Source: Deltaproteobacteria bacterium UBA3076 (GTDB lineage Bacteria > Desulfobacterota > Dissulfuribacteria > Dissulfuribacterales > UBA3076). From it: a stretch of 26,504 nucleotides of DNA. Below, one piece after another: positions 7,608 to 15,480 of the stretch. Position numbers and translations under genes: made by a program. The stretch is from NCBI GenBank assembly GCA_002367355.1, contig DFBQ01000111.1, forward strand, positions 1-26,504, given 5' to 3'. The notes beneath the pieces are model-generated. The model saw nothing but the letters and a program-made list of their open reading frames with translations, did no database searches and was not told where the DNA came from. Each line of letters starts with the position of its first letter. The first letter of the stretch is position 1.

Positions 7608-9956
7608 TTAAAATCCAAAACTCATGGAGACACCAAAAGTCTGGTCGGTTGCCGGATATCCGCGGGAAGTCTGATATTCCTCGTCAAACAGATTGTTTAC
7701 ATAGAATTTCAGCACTCCGTCGTTGAAATAACGCCACTCTTCAAAAAGTGTTTGCTCCACGGCAAAATCGAACAGGTGATAACTATCGATTTGGACTTCC
7801 CGAACCTCCCATTCACCAGCGTCTTCATCTATGACATCAACGATTTCCCTGACCTGCTTGTCCTGATATTTATAATCCAGGAAAAGCAGAGTGTTGTCAA
7901 AAAGGTCATAACGAAGTCCTGCATTAACTCGATGCTTGGCACGATCGCTCAGCCTTTCATCTGCAGCCTCCTCAGGCCCGCCATCATGTGGCCCTTTGTA
8001 TTTCCAGTCGTTGTAAGAATAACTCAAGTAGAACTCAAGATTATCGAGAATATGCCCGTTGAGCTCAAGCTCTATTCCGTCTAAATGGACCTTTTCCAGA
8101 GCAACTTTTCTGCGGCCCCAGAGCGATCCTTTGTAATAGTCGCTGCTGCTATCGGCCGAGATGACATAGTCTTTTATCTCATAATGGGAAAAATCCAGGT
8201 TCAAGCTGATGTCTTTCCAGATTCTCCTTGAAAGCACCAGGTCATATCCAACGCCGTGTATGGGATCGACCTCGATCCCTGATCCCCAGCTTCAGACCTC
8301 GCAAAAGGAGCGTGGTGTCCATATCCTGCTGACACCCACTGATAAAGAGGTATCTCTTAATACATCTGCAAGGTCATCAAGCTCATAAGTAAGAAAGGAT
8401 TTCGGGACAATCTGGTGGTATTCCCTTTCAATGTATTCTTTCTGTATTGCAGGGTCTTTATAATGACCACCTTCCGACGAACTCCAATTGCTCCAATTAA
8501 TACTGATATCCTCGTGCCTGAGACCGGCAGTCAGGGTAAGCCGCGGCATGATATTCCATTTATCCTGAATAAACCCTGCATAACTTTCAACTATCTTTCT
8601 GGTGTGCCTGCTGCTGAGTTGCGCAGTATCAAACCCCACGGTTATGAGATGATCGTCAAAGAGTTCTATGTCATCCTGAATCTTCCCTCCCCAGCTCGTA
8701 TAGCAGGTTTTAGCTTGTGGTTCGTCTTTGTCCTTAAAGTCAAACACCTGGTTCTCATACGTATAGTATGCTCCCAGGGTCCACGAACCGATGGGTGTCG
8801 GCTGTTTCATATTGAATCGTAAGGAATACGGCTCTTTGAATCGCTCAGGTTTTCTGTCCGGGTCTTTCCACCGGCTTGAGACATCCTCCTGCCTGACTAC
8901 AGGATAATCAGAGTCGTAGTTATCTGTATCAGGATCGAACCGCGCAGTTAAAAGTTAGGTTAGGTGACATTCTATTTTCGTTACTTTTTCTCTTTTGTAT
9001 CACTATGTTATATATAGAATCCTTGGCACCTATTCATTTCTGATAACTATAATGTACAAACTGTATTTTTGCGGTTCAAGTGGAATATTTAGCTATTTTA
9101 ACTACTTAATATCACAACCAAAACGACACACGCCCGCCACGGGTTGAGGGGAAAGGGCATGGAAACTTAACTGCGCGAAACATACATTAGCCACAGGCTG
9201 TCCGGTCTCTTTATCCGTATAAGATGCGCTCAGACTGATATACCCGTCAGAAGGCAGAATAAAGCCGAGTCGACCGGATACGGTATCAATATCCGACTCG
9301 GTGTTCCTGAGATAGCCATTGGTACGATATTTCTGGTACGAAAGACCGTAATCAAACCAATTGATCCCGCCTTCGACGTTAATACTGTGATTCTGCGTAT
9401 TGTAGGATCTGTAACTGGTTGTTACCTTGAAATCCGCCTCAGGGGTTTCATGTCTTTCCGGAATTTTGGTTTCAATGTTGATCACTCCTCCGAGGGCCTT
9501 GCCTGAATAGAGCGCGGAATGAGGCCCTGGAATTATCTCGATAGTCTCTATCTGTCCAAGCGGAATGAGGGAGAAATCCACAAAATGTCCTCCCCAATAT
9601 CCTCCGGTTTTTTCAATGGCAAGGCCATCCTGGGCAGTGACAAAATTGCGACTGTCAAAACCTCTCATATACACACTGTCGGGTTCAGGCACCAGATCGC
9701 TCTGCCCGCGAAAATCTATTATCGCCCGGTCTTTCAAGATATCAGTGATATTTTGTGCGACAATGGGTGACTCATACTCTTCGACGTTTATCGTCGTGAC
9801 AGAAGGTGCGACTACGACACCCTCCTCCCTGGGAGCGGTCACTTGTATCTCACCCACCTTGCGGACCTCTTCTCCTGCCATACAAACCTGCGAGACAGAC
9901 AGGATCATTATTCCCAGCAAAATGCCTGTCATTCTGAACCGTTTCATAGCAAACAT
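7608..9956 (-). pseudogene. TonB-dependent receptor pseudogene (copy C), split by an inserted element and an in-frame TGA
   Basis: Three pieces of one receptor lie in the same frame. The N-terminal part (9956 to about 9178) has a signal peptide, EIQVTAPRE, YMRGFDSRNF and IEIIPGPHSALYSGKALGGVINIETK. A middle part (about 8940-8292) contains TPIGSWTLGAYY and LTAGLRHEDISI. The C-terminal part (8291-7608) contains HYEIKDYVIS and ends TFGVSMSFGF. The first break is the inverted-repeat element at 8941-9177, which brings in stop codons. The second is a TGA at 8292-8294; the same frame continues on both sides and aligns with the intact paralogue at 907-3030 around GVSRIW. The start has AAGGAG five bases upstream. 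It is a recent duplicate of copy A that has decayed; it would not give a full barrel. Confidence 0.9.
8941..9177. mobile_element. Small non-coding inverted-repeat element (MITE-like)
   Basis: This 237-base segment interrupts a receptor gene. Its ends are perfect 11-base inverted repeats: CGCGCAGTTAA at 8941-8951 and TTAACTGCGCG at 9167-9177. The inside is clearly more AT-rich than the flanks and encodes no protein of note. Receptor homology stops at its left side (FDPDTDN on the minus strand) and resumes at its right side (GQPVAN). No convincing target duplication is visible; the flanks share only GTT/GTTT-like bases. It may be a MITE or a deleted insertion sequence mobilised in trans. Confidence 0.65.
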
Positions 9957-10094
9957 CCTCTCTCCTTAATCCAATTCGTTCCGGCAATATAAGCCCAGGC
10001 ATATTCAGTAAAAAACAGATGCCAGTGGGCTTCACCTAAAAGGCGGACAGCGAACCTTGGCCGGTGTCTGCTGCCTCCCATTTCATTCTCGCTA
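9957..10094. other. Gap between Slp lipoprotein and receptor pseudogene
   Basis: 138 bases on the minus-strand array without a convincing gene. I looked for a cobalamin riboswitch because of the receptor context; only a short AGCCCACTGGC-like stretch resembles one and the rest of the consensus is missing. It could hold an internal promoter. Confidence 0.3.
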
Positions 10095-10619
10095 TCAAGG
10101 ATACCAATATGGATGATACCACAAGGGCGGATACGACCAGTAAGGATAGGGATAACGATAGAATTTTTCTTCTTTTTTGGGCTTAAAAAGATGGATCACC
10201 CTGATGGAGATGAGCGGATAGGTGTAATCTATCTCCCCCAGGGGCAATACCCTCTTCTCCTTAATCTCTCCTGCCACTGCTACTTCCCTTCCTCTGGTAT
10301 AAATCGCTGTATCCAGGTAACCGTCATACAAGGCCAGGAACCTCCCATCAGATTCATCAACATCCATGGGTCTTCCCTGCAAGTCAGCCGGCTTTTGAAG
10401 TATCTCGATCAGGGTCCCCTCCTTTGTGTTTTTGGAGCCGAGAATTATTCCGCTTATAAGAACTGTCTTCCCCTTGCAGGCGTCCGGGTCTTTAATTACC
10501 TGTTTAAAGGTTATATCTCTTGATATTTCCTTCCTCAGGTCCTTTGAAATCAAAGGGGTACAACCGGTAGAAATTAAAAAAAGGCACATTAATATTAAGA
10601 AACAGGAAATCCTTCTCAT
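10095..10619 (-). CDS. Slp-family outer-membrane lipoprotein
   Basis: A 174-aa lipoprotein. The signal peptide ends in a lipobox (LISTGC), so the mature protein starts with lipidated Cys20. The body matches the Slp family: FKQVIKDPDACKGKTVLISG, GTLIEILQKPADLQGRP, DGRFLALYDGYLD and YTRGREVAVAGEI. The C-terminus is rich in Tyr, Pro, Trp and His (KFYRYPYPYWSYPPLWYHPYWYP region), longer and more aromatic than the E. coli protein, and could be exposed or bind ligand. Its ATG overlaps the permease stop in an ATGA junction, so it is translationally coupled to that gene. Slp proteins are linked to starvation or acid stress, without a known enzymatic role; here it may be an accessory lipoprotein of the receptor array. 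Confidence 0.9.
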   Translation of the reverse strand: MRRISCFLILMCLFLISTGCTPLISKDLRKEISRDITFKQVIKDPDACKGKTVLISGIILGSKNTKEGTLIEILQKPADLQGRPMDVDESDGRFLALYDGYLDTAIYTRGREVAVAGEIKEKRVLPLGEIDYTYPLISIRVIHLFKPKKEEKFYRYPYPYWSYPPLWYHPYWYP

Positions 10620-12034
10620 TCTGAACCATCCTTTCCAATACTCTTATTCCTTTTTTCAAAATATACGTAGAATAAAATACCTAACGCTATTGTCCCTAAT
10701 CCGAACAGTGAGATAACTGGCTTACTCTTGACGCAGAAGTAGATAATCCACAAGTTTCCCAAGATAAAAAGCAACGGTGTCACAGGATACCCAAATGTCC
10801 TGTAACTGTTCGGCGGATCAGGTTGTCTGAACCTGAGCAGCATCATTCCCACTACAGTGAGCATGGCACATAGTGAGAGCGTAAAACCAATATATAAAAG
10901 AAGCTTATCAAAAGATCCGGTAATGACCATAATGATGGCAATACCTGCCTGGAGCACAATGGCATATACAGGCGTCCTGCGATGGGTGTCCACCTTACCG
11001 AAAAGCTCAAAAAAGACACCGTCTTTTGACATGGCATAATAGACCCTTGGTCCGACCATAATCATGGCGCTCAGAACTGAAAGGAGGCCTATGGTAATAG
11101 CGCCGCTGAAATATCTGCTGACATGGTCACCGAACAAAGAAACAGCAGATGTTGCTCCGACATCAAGGACCCCGCTCATCTCTTCTGCAGGAAGCGCGTA
11201 AATATACACGACGTTCAAGAGCAGATAGAAACACATGACCAGGACTGTGCCGGTAAAAAGGGCGAAAGGGATGTTTCTACCGGGCCTCTTGATCTCACCT
11301 CCAAGGTAAGCAGCGGCATTCCATCCGCTGTAAGCAAATGAGACGAATATAAGCGAAACAGCAAACTTGTCTTGAAATACTGAGCTTATATCCAGGCCTT
11401 CAGAGAAGTTTTCTGTTGAGCCATGACCCAGACACAGTCCGGCTATGATAAAGACAACAACGATGCCCAGTTTAAATACTGTCAATCCATTCTGGACTCT
11501 GGCGCCCAGGAAAACACTGTGATAATGAATCAGCGAAAAGATGATGATAACAGCCACTGCCAGCAAGGTAACCGGTGATATGATAAAAATATCAGACCCC
11601 AAGAAGGGAATGGTAAATTCTGAACTGGAAGAGGGGGACAGGGTGCGGAAAAAATAGGTGGCAAAGGCAATGGATGCCGCTGCAATAGGGGCTGAAAAAC
11701 CGACGATCAGAGAGATCCAGCCGGAAAGAAAGCCCATCCCCTTGCCAAAGCTCTCCCGCAGAAACACATACTCCCCGCCGGCCTTGGGGAACATGGCGCC
11801 AAGCTCTCCATAACAAAGAGCGCCGCACAGGGCGAATACGCCCCCGACAAACCAGCAGAGAAGCATGGTTTGAGGATTGCCTAACTCTTGTATGATGAAA
11901 CCCGAGGTGGTAAATATGCCGGTCCCCACCATGTTGGCAATCACCAGGACCGTGGCGGAGAAAAGACCGATTTCTCGCTTCAGGTGATGACTATTCAGCG
12001 TATTTTTCAAAAACCCCTCCGCAGGCCCTATCAT
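10616..12034 (-). CDS. APC-family amino-acid permease
   Basis: An inner-membrane transporter of about 472 aa with roughly twelve hydrophobic segments. The signature VGTGIFTTSG lies in the first membrane helix (residues 36-45), followed by CYGELGAMFPKAGGEYVFLRE typical of the APC superfamily (amino acid/polyamine/organocation), and FVSFAYSGWNAAAYLGGEIKRP in the middle. The start is placed at the ATG at 12034 because AGGGAG lies six bases upstream; an upstream TTG in the same frame lacks a site. Its stop overlaps the Slp start. The substrate cannot be read from sequence. In this array it could feed an amino acid or an amino-acid-derived compound into or out of the cell, but this is speculation. 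Confidence 0.92.
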   Translation of the reverse strand: MIGPAEGFLKNTLNSHHLKREIGLFSATVLVIANMVGTGIFTTSGFIIQELGNPQTMLLCWFVGGVFALCGALCYGELGAMFPKAGGEYVFLRESFGKGMGFLSGWISLIVGFSAPIAAASIAFATYFFRTLSPSSSSEFTIPFLGSDIFIISPVTLLAVAVIIIFSLIHYHSVFLGARVQNGLTVFKLGIVVVFIIAGLCLGHGSTENFSEGLDISSVFQDKFAVSLIFVSFAYSGWNAAAYLGGEIKRPGRNIPFALFTGTVLVMCFYLLLNVVYIYALPAEEMSGVLDVGATSAVSLFGDHVSRYFSGAITIGLLSVLSAMIMVGPRVYYAMSKDGVFFELFGKVDTHRRTPVYAIVLQAGIAIIMVITGSFDKLLLYIGFTLSLCAMLTVVGMMLLRFRQPDPPNSYRTFGYPVTPLLFILGNLWIIYFCVKSKPVISLFGLGTIALGILFYVYFEKRNKSIGKDGSE

Positions 12035-12124
12035 TACCATCTCCCTGGTAATTGCCAAATGGGAAAAGAACAATTACAGCCCTATGCCAGGGAAACAACG
12101 GCATCCGGCTTCATTTGACGGATT

Positions 12125-12931
12125 CTATTTCACCTCAAAGGTCATTATGCTGGCATATTGCCCGGTATCGCACTCTGATTCATCCCCATAGGGCTTTTTA
12201 TGCGGCACCTTAATCAACCAGATACCCGGATTTGTGATGCGAATTCTGGCTATGCCGTTATTGCCGGTCCTTGTTGTAAAGGCATAGTCTTCTCTTGTTG
12301 AGAATCCTACATAAGTGGCGTGCACATACTCACCGAGAAGCGGTTTGCCCTGAAACAGTACCTTCACAGGAAGATAGTCTCCTGCCTTGAGCAGGCAGGG
12401 GTCCTTCTGGGGCACAACTTCAATGGTCTGTCCCAACACGGTTTTGTACGCATCCCCACCGGGCTTTCCTGCATGGAAGATCGCCTTGGCAAAGAACTCC
12501 ACATATCGGCAGCTCAGGGCATTGGAAAGCCCTTTTTTGCTCTGCATTTTCCTGCCTTCAGGAGTCATGGTCATAAATACCGGCTTCATTACAGCACTTG
12601 CCAGATATGTCCCTTCTTCTTCCAGGTTCAGAGGAACTCCAACCTCATTGAAAAATGATTCAGGATCAGGTTTTTTCAATACAAAGTCTTTTCTCTTTCC
12701 TGATGGATCCAGATAGAAAAACTCCTTCATCTTTTCAGGTTTTCCCAGGTCGGCAAAAGGGAGTGAATGGGCCAGATACAGAAAGACCTTTGCAGTCCCT
12801 CCAACCTGATAATCGTAATGATCCAATCCCAGCCAGAGGTTGTGCGCATTTGCAGGCAGAGTAATCATGGACAATGAAATGACCAGGATAAAGCCTGTCA
12901 GCCACGATAGTTTCTTTTTTCCCCATTTCAT
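12125..12931 (-). CDS. DUF4198 / COG5266 periplasmic protein (Co/Ni-transport-associated family)
   Basis: A 268-aa protein with a signal peptide (FILVISLSMITLPANA) expected to be cut before His30, giving a mature N-terminus HNLWLG, the family hallmark. Further family features are the FLYLAHSLPF segment, the Y-V-EFFAKAIF stretch, a second beta domain with GEYVHATYVGF and TGNNGIARIRITNPGIWLIKVPHK, and a C-terminal MTFEV strand. COG5266 is described as a periplasmic component linked to cobalt/nickel transport; members often neighbour TonB receptors. GGGAGGAG upstream supports the ATG at 12931. Three cysteines (CRYVEF, DPCLL, SECDTG) are present in the mature part. A role in handling a metal or metal complex in the periplasm is plausible for this array, without direct proof. 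Confidence 0.88.
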   Translation of the reverse strand: MKWGKKKLSWLTGFILVISLSMITLPANAHNLWLGLDHYDYQVGGTAKVFLYLAHSLPFADLGKPEKMKEFFYLDPSGKRKDFVLKKPDPESFFNEVGVPLNLEEEGTYLASAVMKPVFMTMTPEGRKMQSKKGLSNALSCRYVEFFAKAIFHAGKPGGDAYKTVLGQTIEVVPQKDPCLLKAGDYLPVKVLFQGKPLLGEYVHATYVGFSTREDYAFTTRTGNNGIARIRITNPGIWLIKVPHKKPYGDESECDTGQYASIMTFEVK

Positions 12932-12983
12932 TACTTTTCTCCTCCCTTTCCGGCCCAGTCATGGCTGGACGCTGATTCAATAT

Positions 12984-13175
12984 CTATGAAACGATCAAAC
13001 GCAGGTCAAAAATTTCTGAATCTGAATTCAGAATCATTGTGAGTGCAGTTATGTCATCCAGCGCCACGTCCGTGTCGACCAGCAGCGCCATTTTGTTCGT
13101 ATGAGCACACAGATTGGAAACGAAAAAAAGAGACAGGCAAAATGTGATTATGATTACTGATCGCTTCCTTATCAT
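12984..13175 (-). CDS. Truncated exported nucleoside-hydrolase-like protein
   Basis: A 63-aa reading frame with a signal peptide (SVIIITFCLSLFFVSNLCA) followed by LLVDTDVALDDITALTMIL. The latter resembles the DTDxGxDDAxAL calcium/ribose-binding start of inosine-uridine nucleoside hydrolases. Family members are about 300 aa, so this keeps only the first strand and helix; a TAG follows and no continuing homology is visible in other frames before the next gene. AGGAA eight bases upstream of the ATG suggests it is still translated. It is either the remnant of a deleted gene or a repurposed small periplasmic protein. Confidence 0.55.
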   Translation of the reverse strand: MIRKRSVIIITFCLSLFFVSNLCAHTNKMALLVDTDVALDDITALTMILNSDSEIFDLRLIVS

Positions 13176-13223
13176 TTGATGATTCCTGCGATATCATGAA
13201 TTTCGATTCATTTTTTGGCCGCC

Positions 13224-13307
13224 TCATATGGCCCCGGGCGGCAAGATCCACTCGGCTGCAGCCAGGATTATCGCTATTACGAAAACCATCTGCTTTACTT
13301 GCTTCAT
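13224..13307 (-). CDS. Candidate 27-aa membrane peptide
   Basis: A short frame on the minus strand (ATG 13307, TGA 13224) encodes MKQVKQMVFVIAIILAAAEW followed by a short ILPPGAI tail. It has a basic start, one hydrophobic segment and a proline-containing end, and a purine-rich site (GAGGGGGGC) lies just upstream. It would be the first gene of the minus-strand array. No family is recognised. Such short frames can arise by chance, so confidence is limited. Confidence 0.4.
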   Translation of the reverse strand: MKQVKQMVFVIAIILAAAEWILPPGAI

Positions 13308-13336
13308 AAATAGCCCCCCTCAGGTCCTCTCAATAA

Positions 13337-13388
13337 TTGACATGTGATTTTTTTGACAGTAAGTAACACAAATGTCAATACCTTGACA
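13337..13388. promoter_or_regulatory. Cluster of TTGACA hexamers with a 6-4-6 palindrome
   Basis: TTGACA occurs at 13337, 13353 and 13383 and its complement TGTCAA at 13373. The last two form the palindrome TGTCAATACCTTGACA (13373-13388). This could be a repressor operator or overlapping -35 elements. No matching -10 box at 17 bases is evident for either strand. Confidence 0.4.
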
Positions 13389-13466
13389 ATAAATTTTCAA
13401 AAAAAGTAGGTGGTAGAGCTTTAAGAAACAAGGTGACGTCCTTTATTATCCCGGCAATGTTACAAT

Positions 13467-13553
13467 CCTATTCGACCTGCCCGAAGGATAGGGCTATGCT
13501 GAGGAGCAATCCGAGCGCCGAGGCAGGGACCAAGACCGAAGAGGGTGGCTTCT
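13467..13553 (+). promoter_or_regulatory. Possible structured leader RNA upstream of the RACo gene
   Basis: A hairpin can form from CCTATTCG (13467-13474) with CGAA (13482-13485) and TAGG (13489-13492), leaving loop ACCTGCC. Six loop bases (CCTGCC, 13476-13481) can pair with GGCAGG at 13522-13527, which would make a pseudoknot. A further GAAG/CTTC stem lies near 13538-13551. It does not match a riboswitch class I can name. Confidence 0.3.
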
Positions 13554-13596
13554 GCATAAATTGCCAGGTACGCAAAAACCAGAAGAACCGTTAATT

Positions 13597-15480
13597 ATGC
13601 CTAATATAACCTTTTTGCCGGCCAACGTGACTGTAGTCGCAGATCAGGATGAAAATCTGCTAAGGGCAGCTATGAGGGCCGGAGTACATATTAACTCCTC
13701 ATGCGGTGGAGCAGGGGTATGTAATAAATGCCGCATTCTCCTGGAACAAGGACAGGTCCGGGGAGAGGCCTTACCTGAGGGGGGATGGAAGGCCTGCGCC
13801 ACCTTTCCGGTCTCAGACGTGGTGGTCCGTGTACCGATTGAGTCTGAGATGGACCGAAAAGTTCTCAGACGACCGACGGCCGGAAAGGCTGCATCGTGGA
13901 TCAAAGCTCAAGGTGAAGTCATGAGTTGGAAGCTGCATCCTGCAGTGCGAAAACACGTTATTAGCTTGCCTCAGCCAAGTCTTCAGGACAGTGCGAGTGA
14001 TCTTGACAGGCTAAAACGCGAAGTTGTCCAGGGCAGGCTTCAGGCAATTTCACTGGAGGTAGATAACCAGGTCCTTTTTAATCTGCCGGAATCTGTCCGG
14101 AGCAATGACTGGAGAGTCACGGTCAGCTTGATGGAGGGCGCAAAAAAAGATGTCCGTCGTCTAATTCGTGTGGAGCCCGGTGATACCACAGGCCAGCATC
14201 TGGCTGTGGCCGTGGATATAGGGACTACTACCGTGTCAGCTCAATTAGTGGATCTTAGAAACGGAGATGTCCTGGGAGAGGCATCCAATTACAATCCGCA
14301 GATCAGTTATGGGGAAGACATCATCTCCCGTATAGAGTTTGCAAGAAAGGAGGAAGGCCTTAAGACGCTGCAAAAAAAGATAATTGAATGTCTTAATGGG
14401 CTCATAGGGGAACTTTTTTCAGACACGGGCCGGGAGAAGGAGGCTTTGAGTTTCATTACCATAGCTGCAAATACCGTAATGATTCACCTTTTTCTCGGAC
14501 TTGATACGCGTTTTCTGAGGACCCAACCCTATACTCCTGTTGCCACACAATTCCCTCCGGTAAGGGCCATAGAGTCAGGTATAAATGTTCCTGAGCACGT
14601 ACGCATGTTTTTAGGCCCTTGTGTTGCCAGTTACGTTGGTGCGGATATCGTGGCCGGAGTGGTAGGCGTGGGGCTTAACCACCATCCTGAGCTTACGCTC
14701 TTTATAGATTTAGGAACAAACGGAGAGATCGTCCTTGGAAATCAGGACTGGATGGCCTGTGCAGCCTGCTCAGCAGGTCCTGCTTTTGAGGGTGGCGGGA
14801 TAAAGCACGGCATGCGCGCTACCACAGGGGCGGTTGAGGTAGTGCACATACATCCCGAGACGTTTGAACCTATGGTCTTGACCATTGGGGGCAGGAAGGC
14901 CAAGGGAATATGTGGATCAGGTATAATCAGCCTGCTCGCAGGCCTTTTTATGGCAGGTGTGCTGGATCAGCAGGGGAAGTTTTATAACGATTTGGGGACA
15001 GGGAGGGTTCGCCCGGGCAGGGATGGCTGGGAATATGTATTAATAGAGGCGGAATCTACTTCCATAGGTCAGGATATTGTATTCACAGAGGCGGATATTG
15101 AGAATCTTATCAGGGCCAAAGGTGCCATGTTTGCCGGCTATTATACATTACTGGAATCAGTAGGTATGGGATTTGAAGATCTGGAACGGGTGATACTGGC
15201 GGGCAATTTTGGAAGCTACCTGGATATTGACCAGGCCGTCACCATAGGGCTGCTTCCTGATATTCCAAGGGACCGCTTCTTTTTTGCAGGCAACAGCTCT
15301 CTCCTCGGGGCAAAGGCCTCGGCTGTTTCGTGGCCTGTCACAAAAGAGCTATACGAGGTCGCACGGATGATGACGCACTTTGACCTCAGCGATAGCCCAC
15401 GGTTCATGGAACACTATGTCTCGTGCCTGTTCCTGCCTCATACGGATCAGAGATTGTTCCCGTCAGTCAGGCTGGACTGA
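13597..15480 (+). CDS. Corrinoid activation protein (RACo-like), [2Fe-2S] ferredoxin plus ASKHA ATPase
   Basis: A 627-aa protein from the ATG at 13597. An in-frame TTG 36 bases earlier is possible but less likely. The N-terminal ferredoxin domain has Cys36, Cys42, Cys45 and Cys67 (CGGAGVCNKC and KACA), the plant-type [2Fe-2S] ligand pattern. A linker leads to an ASKHA-type ATPase domain (DUF4445): VAVDIGTTTVSAQLVDL at about 204-220, ANTVMIHLFLG, FIDLGTNGEIVLG, ACSAGPAFEGGGI and the C-terminal ILAGNFGSYLDI. RACo proteins use ATP to reduce inactive Co(II) corrinoid to Co(I) in corrinoid-dependent methyltransferases. No corrinoid protein or methyltransferase lies next to it here, so its partner must be elsewhere. 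Its 3' end overlaps the convergent gene by 18 bases. Confidence 0.93.
   Translation: MPNITFLPANVTVVADQDENLLRAAMRAGVHINSSCGGAGVCNKCRILLEQGQVRGEALPEGGWKACATFPVSDVVVRVPIESEMDRKVLRRPTAGKAASWIKAQGEVMSWKLHPAVRKHVISLPQPSLQDSASDLDRLKREVVQGRLQAISLEVDNQVLFNLPESVRSNDWRVTVSLMEGAKKDVRRLIRVEPGDTTGQHLAVAVDIGTTTVSAQLVDLRNGDVLGEASNYNPQISYGEDIISRIEFARKEEGLKTLQKKIIECLNGLIGELFSDTGREKEALSFITIAANTVMIHLFLGLDTRFLRTQPYTPVATQFPPVRAIESGINVPEHVRMFLGPCVASYVGADIVAGVVGVGLNHHPELTLFIDLGTNGEIVLGNQDWMACAACSAGPAFEGGGIKHGMRATTGAVEVVHIHPETFEPMVLTIGGRKAKGICGSGIISLLAGLFMAGVLDQQGKFYNDLGTGRVRPGRDGWEYVLIEAESTSIGQDIVFTEADIENLIRAKGAMFAGYYTLLESVGMGFEDLERVILAGNFGSYLDIDQAVTIGLLPDIPRDRFFFAGNSSLLGAKASAVSWPVTKELYEVARMMTHFDLSDSPRFMEHYVSCLFLPHTDQRLFPSVRLD

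Larger units (their letters stand above)
13308..13596. other. Divergent regulatory gap between the receptor array and the RACo gene
   Basis: About 290 bases with no gene. It holds a cluster of TTGACA/TGTCAA hexamers (13337-13388), an A/T-rich stretch (13389-13405) and a fold-prone segment (about 13467-13553) before the plus-strand gene. Promoters for both directions must lie here or close by, but I cannot pick -10 boxes with confidence. Confidence 0.6.

Noticed and set aside
10020..10090. Possible cobalamin riboswitch on the minus strand before the receptor pseudogene
   Set aside because: Only an AGCCCACTGGC-like piece is present; the other conserved B12-riboswitch blocks and their order are missing.
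13373..13388. Fur, FNR or CRP site in the divergent gap
   Set aside because: TGTCAA-N4-TTGACA does not match the consensus of these regulators; it is kept only as an unnamed palindrome.
13490..13530. S-adenosylhomocysteine riboswitch upstream of the RACo-like gene
   Set aside because: GAGGAGC and AGGC fragments recall its core, but the conserved helices and the AACGGCGCUC block are not present in the right order.
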